This document shows, piece by piece, positions 50,103 through 59,294 of a stretch of DNA of 64,000 nucleotides. The notes under the pieces were generated by a model. The model worked only from the letters and a program-made list of their open reading frames with translations. It had not been told where the DNA came from and made no database searches. Both the position numbers and the translations under genes were made by a program. Each line of letters starts with the position of its first letter. Position 1 is the stretch's first letter. Source of the stretch: Streptomyces luteogriseus (GTDB lineage: Bacteria; Actinomycetota; Actinomycetes; Streptomycetales; Streptomycetaceae); contig NZ_JACHMS010000001.1 in assembly GCF_014205055.1 (NCBI RefSeq), positions 434,001 to 498,000 on the forward strand, given 5' to 3'.

Positions 50103-50543
50103 ATGGCCAACGTCTCGCACACCAGAGGTGACATCACCAGCCACCCGGATGCCTCCGAGATGCGGGACCGGTACGCCCGCGTGCTCGGCGGCCGCGATGT
50201 GGCGCTCGTGGACGGGCCGGTGTTCCTGCTCGGTCTGTACTGCGCCGCCTCCCCCTGGATAGTCCACTACACGACCAGCCAGCCGGCCCTCGTGACCCAC
50301 AACCTGATCATGGGCATCGCGATCGGCATGCTGGCGCTCGGGTTCACTCGCGCTCCGGAGCGCATGTACGGCCTGAGCTGGGCCATGTGCGCGCTCGGGG
50401 TGTGGATGATCATCTCGCCGTGGATCGTCGGCGAAAGCCCGGACGCCGGTGTCGTGTGGAACAACATCATCATCGGTGCACTGGCCGTGATCCTCGGGCT
50501 GGTGTGCGCGGGAACGGCGGCGAAGGCCTCGACCAGGCCGTAA
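50103..50543 (+). CDS. SPW-repeat integral membrane protein
   Basis: The protein has 146 residues, with AAGGAG 7 nt upstream. Two SPW repeats are visible (AASPWIVHYT and IISPWIVGES), each inside a pair of membrane helices, four helices in all. SPW proteins are common in actinobacteria and of unknown function. Confidence 0.88.
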   Translation: MANVSHTRGDITSHPDASEMRDRYARVLGGRDVALVDGPVFLLGLYCAASPWIVHYTTSQPALVTHNLIMGIAIGMLALGFTRAPERMYGLSWAMCALGVWMIISPWIVGESPDAGVVWNNIIIGALAVILGLVCAGTAAKASTRP

Positions 50544-50744
50544 CGCCCCGGCAAGGAACCGCAGGCCGGTCCGCCTCCCGGACCGGCCCGTTCACGCCCG
50601 CCGCGCCGATCGGCTCACGCATCGACTGCCGCGCCACGTTCCACCGTCCGTGCGGGGCCCTGCGGCGACTCGCCTGTCGAGCGGAGCTCGAAGCGGCCCG
50701 CCGACCACCCGGACCTCAGCCCCGGCCCGCCGACCGCGCGGACC

Positions 50745-51671
50745 TCAGCCCCGGCTCGCCGCCCGCATCGCGGCGAGACCCTCCCCGCTCGACGCGTAGA
50801 GCGGCCGCCAGCCGAGTTCGCTCTCCGCCTTGGCGCTGGACACGCGGAGTCGCGACGCCATCATGGTGTGCGCGTACGACATGGGCTTCATCAGCCACAG
50901 CGGCACGGTCATCGGCTTCGGCAGTCCGAAGGTCCGGGCCACGGTCTCGACGTGGGCGCGGAACCCCATCGGGGTGTCGTCCGCGATGTTGTAGGCCTGC
51001 CCCGGCCGGCCGCGCTCCACGGCGGCGGCCATCGCGCGGGCGGCGTCGGTGAGCTCCACCCACGGCAGCACCCGGCCCCGGTCGCCGGGCACGGGGAGCT
51101 GCCGCTTGCGCAGCAGGGGCAACAGGGCGTCGGTGCCGCCGGGGCCGTAGAAGCAGCCGAAGCGGAGCGCGACGCCCTCCAGCCCCTCCGCGTCGAAGGC
51201 AAGCCGCTCCTTGGTCCGCATCCCCGCGATGTGCCGCTCCAGCCGGGGGGTGCGGCCGGGCGGGCCGAAGGGGGCGTCCTCGGTGAGCGGGCGGTCGCCG
51301 TGGTCGCCGTAGCCGTAGCCGAAGACCATCGACTCCACGACGAAGCGGCGGGCGCCGGCGGCGCGGGCGGCCTCGACCAGGTGGGCGGTGCCCTGGATGC
51401 GCAGCGCGTCGGTGGCGTACATGTCGCTGTCGCGCATGGGTGGCTTGCGCAGGGCGGTCGCGGCGTGGATCACGGTGTCGAAGCGGTGGCCGTCGACCGC
51501 CCGCAGCAGTGCGTCGCGGTCCATGAGGTCGGCCCGGATGCCGTTCTCCCCGCTCCGGCCGAGACCGGTGACCTTGTGGCCCGCCTCGGTCAGAGCGTGC
51601 GCGATGTGTCTGCCGAGGACGCCGCTCGCGCCGGCGAGGAGGATGCTCTGGCTCTTCTCGTTCGTCGTCAT
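50745..51671 (-). CDS. NAD(P)-dependent epimerase/dehydratase (extended SDR)
   Basis: The protein has 308 residues. The Rossmann motif is LLAGASGVLGRHIAHAL, and VIHAATALRKP is the NAG-type motif. The active-site YxxxK is not obvious; the region reads PRLERHIAGMRTKERLA, so it may be an atypical or regulatory SDR. VLPWVELTDAARAMAAAVERG and AYNIADD are typical of the extended class. Substrate unknown. Confidence 0.82.
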   Translation of the reverse strand: MTTNEKSQSILLAGASGVLGRHIAHALTEAGHKVTGLGRSGENGIRADLMDRDALLRAVDGHRFDTVIHAATALRKPPMRDSDMYATDALRIQGTAHLVEAARAAGARRFVVESMVFGYGYGDHGDRPLTEDAPFGPPGRTPRLERHIAGMRTKERLAFDAEGLEGVALRFGCFYGPGGTDALLPLLRKRQLPVPGDRGRVLPWVELTDAARAMAAAVERGRPGQAYNIADDTPMGFRAHVETVARTFGLPKPMTVPLWLMKPMSYAHTMMASRLRVSSAKAESELGWRPLYASSGEGLAAMRAASRG

Positions 51672-51746
51672 GACAGTGCGACGGATCGGGCGGGCCCTGA
51701 TGTGACATCACCCCTCACGGAGCCGGCATCCGCGTCCACCGCTCGA

Positions 51747-52523
51747 TCAGGGCGCGTACGCGTACGGCGTCGTGGTCGTCAGCGGCACGAAACCGAGCCG
51801 TTCCAGGATCGGGCGGCTCTGGCTGGAGGCGTCGACCTGGAGATAGCGGTAGCCGCGGGTCGCGGCGGCGTGGGCGCGGTGGGCCACCAGGGTGCGGTAG
51901 ATACCGCGGCCGCGCCGGCCCGGCACGGTGCCGCCGCCCCACAGGCCGGCGAAGGGCGTGCCGGGCACGAGCTCCATGCGGGCCGCGCTGACCGGCTCGT
52001 CGCCGTCCATCGCCACCACGGCGACCACCGTGTCGGGGTCGGCCGACAGTCGGACGAGGAGCTGGTGGCGGAGCCAGGAGCTGTCCGTGCCGAAGGCCCT
52101 CTCGTGCACGTCGGCCACGAGATCGACGCCCGCCGGGCCGGTGACCGGCACGACGCGCACGCCCTCGGGCGGTGCGGTGTCGAGGGCCAGGGCGGCGGCC
52201 TCGCCGATCATCAGCGTCTCCTCGGGCCCGGGCGTGAACCCGGCGGCACGCAGCCGCCGCCCGAGGTCCGCCGGCCGGTCGTGCCCGTACAGCTTCCACT
52301 CGAAGTCGAGGCCGAGCCCGGTGTAGTGGCCGATCTGCCCGGCGATCGCCGCGTCCGCTCCGGCCTCGTCGAGGGCCGACCACACCACGCCGTTCCAGCC
52401 CGGCGCCGGAGCGACCTGGCGGACGACGCCGCCGGTCCGCTCGACACGGGCGCCGGGGCCGTCCGGCGGCGCTCCTTCGCGCAGGTCGCGGTCGAACAGG
52501 GCGAGCAGCTCCATGTGATCCAT
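51747..52523 (-). CDS. GNAT-family N-acetyltransferase
   Basis: The protein has 258 residues. The acetyl-CoA site is in GTVPGRRGRGIYRTLVAHRAHAA (Q/RxxGxG/A), followed by YLQVDASSQSRPILERLGFVPL. The N-terminal half is a second, degenerate GNAT-like region. Substrate unknown. Confidence 0.85.
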   Translation of the reverse strand: MDHMELLALFDRDLREGAPPDGPGARVERTGGVVRQVAPAPGWNGVVWSALDEAGADAAIAGQIGHYTGLGLDFEWKLYGHDRPADLGRRLRAAGFTPGPEETLMIGEAAALALDTAPPEGVRVVPVTGPAGVDLVADVHERAFGTDSSWLRHQLLVRLSADPDTVVAVVAMDGDEPVSAARMELVPGTPFAGLWGGGTVPGRRGRGIYRTLVAHRAHAAATRGYRYLQVDASSQSRPILERLGFVPLTTTTPYAYAP

Positions 52524-52673
52524 GGAGAGACCTCAGCAGCCGCCGGGCCGGGCGGCAAAGGGTTTTCCGGCCCGGCGGGCGGCACCCCGTCGGCCCGCCG
52601 CCCCGTTCCTTTCCCCGCGCATGCCCGCGCCGTAGGGTCCTGTTGATCACGTTGTCACCGGAAAGGCCGGCCC

Positions 52674-53159
52674 ATGGTCGTGAAGGACACGGAACTGCCG
52701 CATCTGCGCCGCTGCGTGGAACTCGCCGCCGAGGCCCTGGAGGCCGGGGACGAGCCGTTCGGGTCGGTCCTGGTGGGCGGGGACGGCGCCGTCCTCGCCG
52801 AGGACCACAACCGCGTGGCCTCGGGCGACCGCACCCGGCACCCCGAGTTCGAGCTGGCGCGCTGGTCCGCGGCGCACCTCACGCCCGGGGAGCGGGAGGC
52901 CGCCACGGTCTACACCTCCGGCGAGCACTGCCCGATGTGTGCGGCCGCGCACGCCTGGGTCGGCCTCGGCCGCATCGTCTACGTCGCCTCGTCCGAGCAA
53001 CTCGGCTCGTGGCTTTCGGAGTTGGGGGTCCCAGCCCCACCGGTGCGGACACTCCCCGTGCATGAGGTCGCACCCGGTGTGACGGTGGACGGCCCGGTGC
53101 CCGAACTGGTCGAGCAGGTGCGGGAGTTGCACATCAGGTTCCACCACGGTCGCGGCTGA
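52674..53159 (+). CDS. Nucleoside/cytidine deaminase-like zinc protein
   Basis: The protein has 161 residues, with GGAAAGG upstream of the ATG. The HxE motif is in TRHPEFELAR, and PCxxC is changed to EHCPMCAAA, which keeps both zinc-ligand Cys. DEPFGSVLVGGDGAVLAEDHNRV is the usual first strand pair of guanine or cytosine deaminases. It is likely a guanine-deaminase-type enzyme; substrate not proven. Confidence 0.85.
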   Translation: MVVKDTELPHLRRCVELAAEALEAGDEPFGSVLVGGDGAVLAEDHNRVASGDRTRHPEFELARWSAAHLTPGEREAATVYTSGEHCPMCAAAHAWVGLGRIVYVASSEQLGSWLSELGVPAPPVRTLPVHEVAPGVTVDGPVPELVEQVRELHIRFHHGRG

Positions 53160-53311
53160 GGGCACCGCTCGCGAGGGGTGATTCCGCCCTGCAGGGCACG
53201 CGCCCGAGATGCAGGGCCGCTCGGACGAACCTACGATCGATTCCAATTGGACCCGCAGGACCAGGTGCAAGACCAGGCGTACGCCCCGGTCTCCCCGACG
53301 GGGGGAGGCAC

Positions 53312-56300
53312 ATGTCCACACCGTCGTCACGTCGGCTGATGGCCGTCTACATCACCCTGGTTGCGGTCGTCACCGTCGTGTACATGACCGTACCGGTGAT
53401 GGTTCCCGTGATGTGGGCCGTGATGGGGCTGGCCGGAGTCGCCGCCATCCTGATCGGCACCCGCCTGTACCGGCCCGCCCACCAGTGGCCGTGGTGGGTC
53501 CTGGCGGCGGGCTTGCTCGTCTTCATCGCGGGCGACACGTACTACTTCGTGATGGAGCAGTATCTGGGAGCCTCCAACCCGTTCCCCTCCCCGGCCGACG
53601 CCTGCTATCTGGCCATGTACCCGCTCGTCGCGATCGGCCTGTCAGGGCTGGTGCGCCACCGATGGGCCGACCGCGACCTGCCGAGCCTGCTCGACGCGCT
53701 GATCGTCACCGCCGGCCTCGCCCTGCCCGTGTGGGTGTACCTGGTGCAACCGCTGACCGTGGTGCAGGGCATGACCTGGCAGCAACGTGCCATCAGCATC
53801 GCCTACCCCCTCGGCGACATCCTCGTGCTGGCCCTGCTGGTCCGGCTGCTCACCCCCAGCCCGCTCGACGGTTCCAATCGCGCCGTACGGCTGCTGGTCG
53901 CCGGCACGGTGACCCTGCTCGTCACCGACATCGCCTACGGGATCCTGCAGTTGTACGACGTGTGGCAGACCGGCAGCTTCCTGGACCTCGGCTGGGTCGC
54001 CTTCTACACCGCCTGGGGCCTGGCGGCGCTGCATCCGTCCATGGTCGAGCTGACGGCCTCCGTGCCCCAGCGGGAGTCTCTGCTGCCGCCGCCGCGCCGG
54101 CTGGTCATGCTCGCCGTGGCCACACTCATCGCGCCGGGGATCCTGCTCTGGGAGGGGCTGAGCGGTCAGACCCGGGACGCCGCCGTGATCGCGGTCTTCT
54201 CGGGCGTGCTCTTCCTCCTGGTGATCCTGCGGCTGGCGGGGATGGTCGTGGCACATCGCCACGCCGTCACACGCGAACTGGCCTTGCGGGGAGCGGCGGC
54301 GGCGCTGGTCTCCGCCTTCCGGCGGGAGGAGGTCGACCAGGCGTGCCGCACGGCGGTCGACCTGCTGTTGGGCCCGGACGTACCGCACCGGACCATGCTG
54401 CTGCCGCCGACGGAGCATGCGGCGGCGGACCTGGGCGCCCACGGCACCCGGCTGATGAACCCGGCCGCCCTCGACCCCGGCATCGCCGCCGACCTGGACG
54501 GCCTGCCGTCCGTCCTGGCGTGCCCCATGACCCAGCCGGACCGTCCGACCGCGACGGTGCCGGGCATCCTGCTGGTCGCCGCCCCGGAAGGGCAGCTCAA
54601 CGAGACCTGGGGCTCCATGGAGATCCTGGCCTCCCACGCCGGCCTGGCCATGGAGCGCGTCGCGCTGCGCCAGGAGGTGGTCCGGCGGGAGAACGAGGCG
54701 TACTTCCGCACGCTCGTCCGCAACACCGCCGACGTCATTCTGATCCTGGAGGAGGACGACACCGTCCGGTACGCCAGCCCGTCCGCGCGAATAGTGTTCG
54801 GCACCGACGAGCTCCTCGGCGTGTCGCTTCCGGACCTGGTGGATCCGAGTGACCGGCAGCGGGCCGCTCGGCAGCTGACCGCCGTACGGGAGCGTGGCGC
54901 GCGTGGCGGGCACGATCACTGGTGGGTCCGTCGTCATGAGGGGCGCGTCGAGGTGGAGGTCCGATTCAGCGACTTCCGGGACGAGCGGACCGTGTCCGGG
55001 CTGGTGGTGACGCTGCGAGACGTGACCGAGCAGCGGCGGCTGGAGCAGGAGCTGACGCAGCGGGCCTTTCACGACTCCTTGACCGGGCTGCCCAACCGGA
55101 CGCTGTTGCTGGAGCGGATCGAGCGCGCCCTGCTGCGCGGCCGCCGCGAGTCGACCCTGACCTGTCTGCTCTTCATCGACCTCGACGACTTCAAGCTGGT
55201 CAACGACACCATGGGGCACCGGGCCGGCGATCATCTGCTGGTCGCCGTCGGCAACCGGCTGTCCCGGGCGCTGCGGCGCACCGACACCGCCGCCCGGCTC
55301 GGCGGCGACGAGTTCGCCGTACTGATGGAGGACGCCAAGCAGCCACTGGACGCCGAGCTCCTGGCGGCCCAGGTCATCCAGACGCTGGGGCGGCCGTTCG
55401 ATCTGACCGACGAGTCGGTGACGGTGTCGGCCAGTGTGGGCGTGGCCACGGCACGTGACAGCACGGACGCGGAGCAGCTGCTGGGCCATGCCGACCTCGC
55501 GCTGTACGCGGCGAAGGCGGCGGGCAAGAGGCAGTGGCGCCGCTTCAAGCCCCTGCTGCGCAGCCGCATGGTCGAGCGGCACGATCTGCAGACCCAGCTG
55601 GCCCAGGCGGTCGCCGACAAGGCGTTCGGGCTGCGCTACCAGCCGGTCGTGGACATCACCGGGGGCGAGGTCGTCGGGTTCGAGGCGCTGGTGCGCTGGC
55701 CGGACGAGCGCCGGCCTGCCGTCGCCCCGGACCAGTTCATCAGCCTCGCCGAGGAGACCGGGCACATCGCCGCGCTGGGCTCGTGGGTGATGGAGAACGC
55801 GGTCAACGACATCGTGGGACTGCAACGTCTGCCGGGTCCCGCCCGGCCGCCGTACGTCAGTGTGAACGTCTCCGCCCGTCAGTTCCGCGACGCCGGGTTC
55901 ATCGAACAGGTCGGTGCGGCACTGAGCACACCGGGCCTCGAACCGGGATCGCTGCAACTGGAGCTGACGGAGACGGTGCTGCTGCAGCGCGACGACCGGC
56001 TCCAGACGGTGCTGAACACGCTGAAGGAACTCGGGGTGCACATCGCGGTCGACGACTTCGGCACCGGCTTCTCCTCGCTGCGCTACCTGCAGGACTTCCC
56101 CATCGACGTGCTGAAGATCGACAAGTCGTTCATCGACAACATCGCGCGCGACGCCCAGCAGGTCGCCCTGGTCGAGGGCATCGTGCGGATCGCGGACACG
56201 CTGGGCCTGCAGGTCATCGCGGAGGGGATCGAGGACACCGCGCAGCGGGATCTGCTGGTCGGGATGGGGTGCCGGTTCGGGCAGGGGTTCCTGTTCGCCC

Positions 56301-57622
56301 GGCCGATGACGGTGGAGCAGAGTGCGCAGGTGCTGCGGGAGCCGACCGTCCGTCCGTTCGCGCCCGCCCGCACTCCGCGGCCCCGGATCGAAGCCGCCCG
56401 GGGACGCCGGGAGGCGCGCTGGGCGGACCTGGAGCATCTGCGGCGCACCAGCCCGATGAGCGACGCGGTCCTGGACGAGGTCCGCGGCCGGCACATCCGC
56501 AGCGGCGACCACTGGCTGATCGACTTCGCGTCGTGCAACTACCTGGGCTTCGACTGGGACCCGGAGGTCATGGATGCGATCGATCCCGCTGTGCGCCAGT
56601 GGGGTACGCACCCCAGCTGGTCGCGGCTGCTGGGCAGCCCGCGCCTGTACCCCGACATCGAGGAGCGGCTCGCCGCACTGCTGGGCGCGCCGGACACGCT
56701 GCTGCTGCCCACACTGACGCTGGTCCACTCCTCGGTGATCCCGGCCATCGTCGAGGACGGCCATGTCTTCGTGGAGGCGACCGCGCACCGCACGGTGTAC
56801 GACGGCTGCGTGGTGGCCCGGGCCCAGGGCGCGACCCTGCACCGCTTCCACGCCGAACGGCCCGACGAGCTGCGCAGTCAGCTGGCCGGGGTGCCACCGG
56901 GGACACCGCGGCTGGTGTGCCTGGACGGGGTCAACAGCATGAGCGGCAACATCCCGGACATACCCTCGTTGGCTGCGGTGTGCCGCTCCGAGGGCGCGAC
57001 GCTGTACGTCGACGACGCGCACGGCTTCGGGGTGATCGGGGAGCGCGGGCCGGCCGAGACGTGCCCGTACGGCATGCGCGGCAACTGCGTGGTGCGGCAC
57101 ACCGGGGAGTCGTACGACGGAATCGTGCTCGTGGGCGGGTTCTCGAAGGCGTACTCGTCCCTGCTGGCGTTCCTCGCGCTGCCGTCGGAGCTGAAGAACC
57201 GGCTGAAGACCGCGGCGGCGCCCTATCTGTACTCGGGGCCTTCACCGACGGCGTCACTGGCGACCGCGATGGCCGGGATGGACGTCAACGAGCGCCGGGG
57301 CGACGCGATCCGGGCCGACCTGTACCGCAAGACGGTCAGGGTGCTCGACCACCTGGAGAGCATGGGGGTGAGCATCCTCAACTCGGACCGGCTGCCGATC
57401 GTGGAGGTGCCGCTGGCGAACCCGGCCGACCTGGACGCGGTCGCCGCGTTCCTGTGGGAGGAGGGCGTCTACGTGACGCTGGCCGCCTACCCGCTGGTCC
57501 CGCGTGACCGGGTGGGGTTCCGCGTCCAGCTCACCGCCCTCAACTCCGACGAGGACATCGACCACCTGAACGGGACCCTGACACGGTTGTCCGATCGTTT
57601 CCCGCTGCGGCTGAAGGGCTAG
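53312..57622 (+). CDS. Membrane sensor-PAS-GGDEF-EAL protein fused to an alpha-oxoamine synthase
   Basis: The protein has 1436 residues, with GGGGGAGG 4 nt before the ATG. The first about 320 residues hold eight or so membrane helices; a GAF-like segment (330-450) and a PAS domain (about 465-575) follow. The GGDEF domain has RLGGDEF (664-668) with an RxxD inhibitory site 5 residues before it. The EAL domain has FEALVRW (791-793), ELTETV, DDFGTGFSSL, EGIED and QGFLF, all intact. So both c-di-GMP synthesis and breakdown are possible. From about 1040 a complete fold-type I PLP enzyme of the BioF/KBL/CqsA family follows: NYLGF, DDAHGFG (His1237) and the PLP lysine in GGFSKAYSS (Lys1279). A methyltransferase gene lies 6 nt downstream. 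Confidence 0.9.
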   Translation: MSTPSSRRLMAVYITLVAVVTVVYMTVPVMVPVMWAVMGLAGVAAILIGTRLYRPAHQWPWWVLAAGLLVFIAGDTYYFVMEQYLGASNPFPSPADACYLAMYPLVAIGLSGLVRHRWADRDLPSLLDALIVTAGLALPVWVYLVQPLTVVQGMTWQQRAISIAYPLGDILVLALLVRLLTPSPLDGSNRAVRLLVAGTVTLLVTDIAYGILQLYDVWQTGSFLDLGWVAFYTAWGLAALHPSMVELTASVPQRESLLPPPRRLVMLAVATLIAPGILLWEGLSGQTRDAAVIAVFSGVLFLLVILRLAGMVVAHRHAVTRELALRGAAAALVSAFRREEVDQACRTAVDLLLGPDVPHRTMLLPPTEHAAADLGAHGTRLMNPAALDPGIAADLDGLPSVLACPMTQPDRPTATVPGILLVAAPEGQLNETWGSMEILASHAGLAMERVALRQEVVRRENEAYFRTLVRNTADVILILEEDDTVRYASPSARIVFGTDELLGVSLPDLVDPSDRQRAARQLTAVRERGARGGHDHWWVRRHEGRVEVEVRFSDFRDERTVSGLVVTLRDVTEQRRLEQELTQRAFHDSLTGLPNRTLLLERIERALLRGRRESTLTCLLFIDLDDFKLVNDTMGHRAGDHLLVAVGNRLSRALRRTDTAARLGGDEFAVLMEDAKQPLDAELLAAQVIQTLGRPFDLTDESVTVSASVGVATARDSTDAEQLLGHADLALYAAKAAGKRQWRRFKPLLRSRMVERHDLQTQLAQAVADKAFGLRYQPVVDITGGEVVGFEALVRWPDERRPAVAPDQFISLAEETGHIAALGSWVMENAVNDIVGLQRLPGPARPPYVSVNVSARQFRDAGFIEQVGAALSTPGLEPGSLQLELTETVLLQRDDRLQTVLNTLKELGVHIAVDDFGTGFSSLRYLQDFPIDVLKIDKSFIDNIARDAQQVALVEGIVRIADTLGLQVIAEGIEDTAQRDLLVGMGCRFGQGFLFARPMTVEQSAQVLREPTVRPFAPARTPRPRIEAARGRREARWADLEHLRRTSPMSDAVLDEVRGRHIRSGDHWLIDFASCNYLGFDWDPEVMDAIDPAVRQWGTHPSWSRLLGSPRLYPDIEERLAALLGAPDTLLLPTLTLVHSSVIPAIVEDGHVFVEATAHRTVYDGCVVARAQGATLHRFHAERPDELRSQLAGVPPGTPRLVCLDGVNSMSGNIPDIPSLAAVCRSEGATLYVDDAHGFGVIGERGPAETCPYGMRGNCVVRHTGESYDGIVLVGGFSKAYSSLLAFLALPSELKNRLKTAAAPYLYSGPSPTASLATAMAGMDVNERRGDAIRADLYRKTVRVLDHLESMGVSILNSDRLPIVEVPLANPADLDAVAAFLWEEGVYVTLAAYPLVPRDRVGFRVQLTALNSDEDIDHLNGTLTRLSDRFPLRLKG

Positions 57623-57628
57623 TCGGCC

Positions 57629-58363
57629 ATGACGACGCACAACGACGACGTGGACTGGGACCGCTGGCCGGTCGCCGACTACCTCGCGGAGAACTACCGC
57701 GAGGTGCACCCCTCGGACGCGGCGGTCATCGCGCACCACTCCGCGTTCTACCGGGGCCTGCCACCCGGCGGGATCGCCCGCTCGGTGGAGTTCGGCGCGG
57801 GCCCCAACCTGTACCCGCTGATGCTCGCGTCCGCCGCGTGCCGCCGGATCGACGCCGTGGAGGCCGGGGCGGGCAACGTCTCCTACCTCGAGGACCAGAT
57901 CTGTCACCGGCTCGACGCGAGCTGGCTGCCCTTCCACGAGCTGTGCCGACGGCTCAATCCCGAGGTGCCCGCCACGCTGGCCGGCGCGCTGGCCCCGGTG
58001 CACATCGTCCACGCCGACGTCCGGGCTCTGCCGCCGGGCGTGTACGAACTCGCCTCCATGCACTTCGTCGCCGAGAGCGTGACGGAGGACTTCGCCGAGT
58101 TCGCCGAGTTCTGCCACACCTTCGCCCGCACGGCCCGGCCGGGCGGCTACCTGGTTGCCGCGTTCATGGAGAACATGCCGACGTACCGCATCGGACCCGC
58201 CTCCCGATGGCCGGGCTGTCCGGTGAGCCCGGCGACCGTCACGGAGGTCTTCACGCCTCTGACGCGGGACCTGGACGTGACCCACATCGACGTGGACCCG
58301 ACCCTGCCGGACTACGGGGACTCGGGGATGGTACTGCTCACGGGGGTGGCAGAGGCGGTCTGA
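57629..58363 (+). CDS. SAM-dependent methyltransferase (NNMT/PNMT/GntF-like)
   Basis: The protein has 244 residues. SVEFGAGPNLYPLMLASA is the SAM-binding glycine motif, with AVEAGAGNVSYLEDQI after it and HADVRALPPG at motif III. The N-terminal DWDRWPVADYLAENYREVHPSD matches small-molecule N-methyltransferases of the NNMT/PNMT group, including GntF. It starts 6 nt after the fused PLP enzyme gene and is surely co-transcribed. It may methylate the amino ketone made upstream. Confidence 0.83.
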   Translation: MTTHNDDVDWDRWPVADYLAENYREVHPSDAAVIAHHSAFYRGLPPGGIARSVEFGAGPNLYPLMLASAACRRIDAVEAGAGNVSYLEDQICHRLDASWLPFHELCRRLNPEVPATLAGALAPVHIVHADVRALPPGVYELASMHFVAESVTEDFAEFAEFCHTFARTARPGGYLVAAFMENMPTYRIGPASRWPGCPVSPATVTEVFTPLTRDLDVTHIDVDPTLPDYGDSGMVLLTGVAEAV

Positions 58364-58377
58364 CCCTCCCGGGTCAG
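58360..58377. terminator. Short hairpin over both convergent stops
   Basis: CTGACCC-TCCC-GGGTCAG is a 7-bp stem covering the stop codons of the methyltransferase and chaplin genes. Confidence 0.5.
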
Positions 58378-59039
58378 CCGTCCGACCCGGGACGGTACCT
58401 CCGGCGCAGCACCACTCCCCCGGCGACCAGCGCCGCGCTCGCCGCGACGGCATGGAGGGTGTGGTCCGTGCCCGTGTGTGCCAAAGCGCCCCTGGCGTGC
58501 GGGACGGTGCGCGGGGCGGGTTCGGGGGCCGGGTTCGGCCGGGATGGCGGGGTCGGCTTCGGGGCCGGCTTCGGCGGGTGCTGGGGGCGCTCGGGGCGCT
58601 GGTCGCCGGGCGTGTTCGAGGACGCGCTGCCGGTGGACGCGTCGCCGATGCCGACCACGTTCACCGAGTTGCCCGTGACGTTGACCGGGAGGTCGACCGG
58701 CAGCTGCACGCCGGTGCCGGAGATCACGCCCGGTGAATCCGTTCCGCCGCTCTCGGCGACCGCGCCGCCGGACCGGCCCGGCCGTCGGCCCCGCCCGTCG
58801 TCCTCGTTCGCGCAGCTGTTGCCGGCGGCGGGGTTCAGGAAGCCCACCACGTTCACGGTGTTGCCGCACACGTTCACCGGAGCGTGCACCGGCAGCTGGA
58901 CGGTGTTGCCGGAGACCACCCCGGGCGAACCGGCCGCCGCGCCGTCCGCACCGGTACCGGCGTACGCGGGGACGGTCACGGCCATCGCGCCCGAGGCGGC
59001 GGCGACGGCGATCACTCCGTTTCGGGTAACCCGTCTCAT
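58374..59039 (-). CDS. Long chaplin with two chaplin domains and sortase signal
   Basis: The protein has 221 residues. After a signal peptide (cleavage near residue 27) two chaplin domains occur at about 38-78 and 102-142. The first has the paired Cys58 and Cys76 (NVCGNTVNVVG and AAGNSCAN). The second has Thr122 and Ser140 at these places and so cannot form the disulfide. A Pro-rich wall-spanning stretch (146-180), the sortase motif LAHTG (186-190, LAxTG type of class E), a membrane helix and a basic tail follow. Long chaplins are anchored to the wall and help coat aerial hyphae. Confidence 0.92.
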   Translation of the reverse strand: MRRVTRNGVIAVAAASGAMAVTVPAYAGTGADGAAAGSPGVVSGNTVQLPVHAPVNVCGNTVNVVGFLNPAAGNSCANEDDGRGRRPGRSGGAVAESGGTDSPGVISGTGVQLPVDLPVNVTGNSVNVVGIGDASTGSASSNTPGDQRPERPQHPPKPAPKPTPPSRPNPAPEPAPRTVPHARGALAHTGTDHTLHAVAASAALVAGGVVLRRRYRPGSDG

Positions 59040-59294
59040 GGGACCCCTGCCTTCCAGACATCGTCGCGGGCACTCACCCGCACCGGGTAGAACGCGGGGC
59101 GTCCGGTGCGAGTTATGGCTTATCCGCCTTTCACTCCATCGAGCGGCCCGGTCGTCGAACTAGCGGTAAAGCCCTTCGTATGGGAGCCCCGGCAGCGCCG
59201 CCCGCCCGGAGGCGCGGGTTCCGGGGCCCGTTTATGGTGAGCGAGGGCGCCGATCCCGTCCGCTGCGGGGCGCCCCGCGTCCCTGGAGGCACCG

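Noticed and set aside
53642..57100. A 1152-codon open frame antisense to the GGDEF-EAL-PLP gene
   Set aside because: Low-complexity Gln/His/Arg/Val composition and no motifs; the sense strand has complete catalytic domains throughout.
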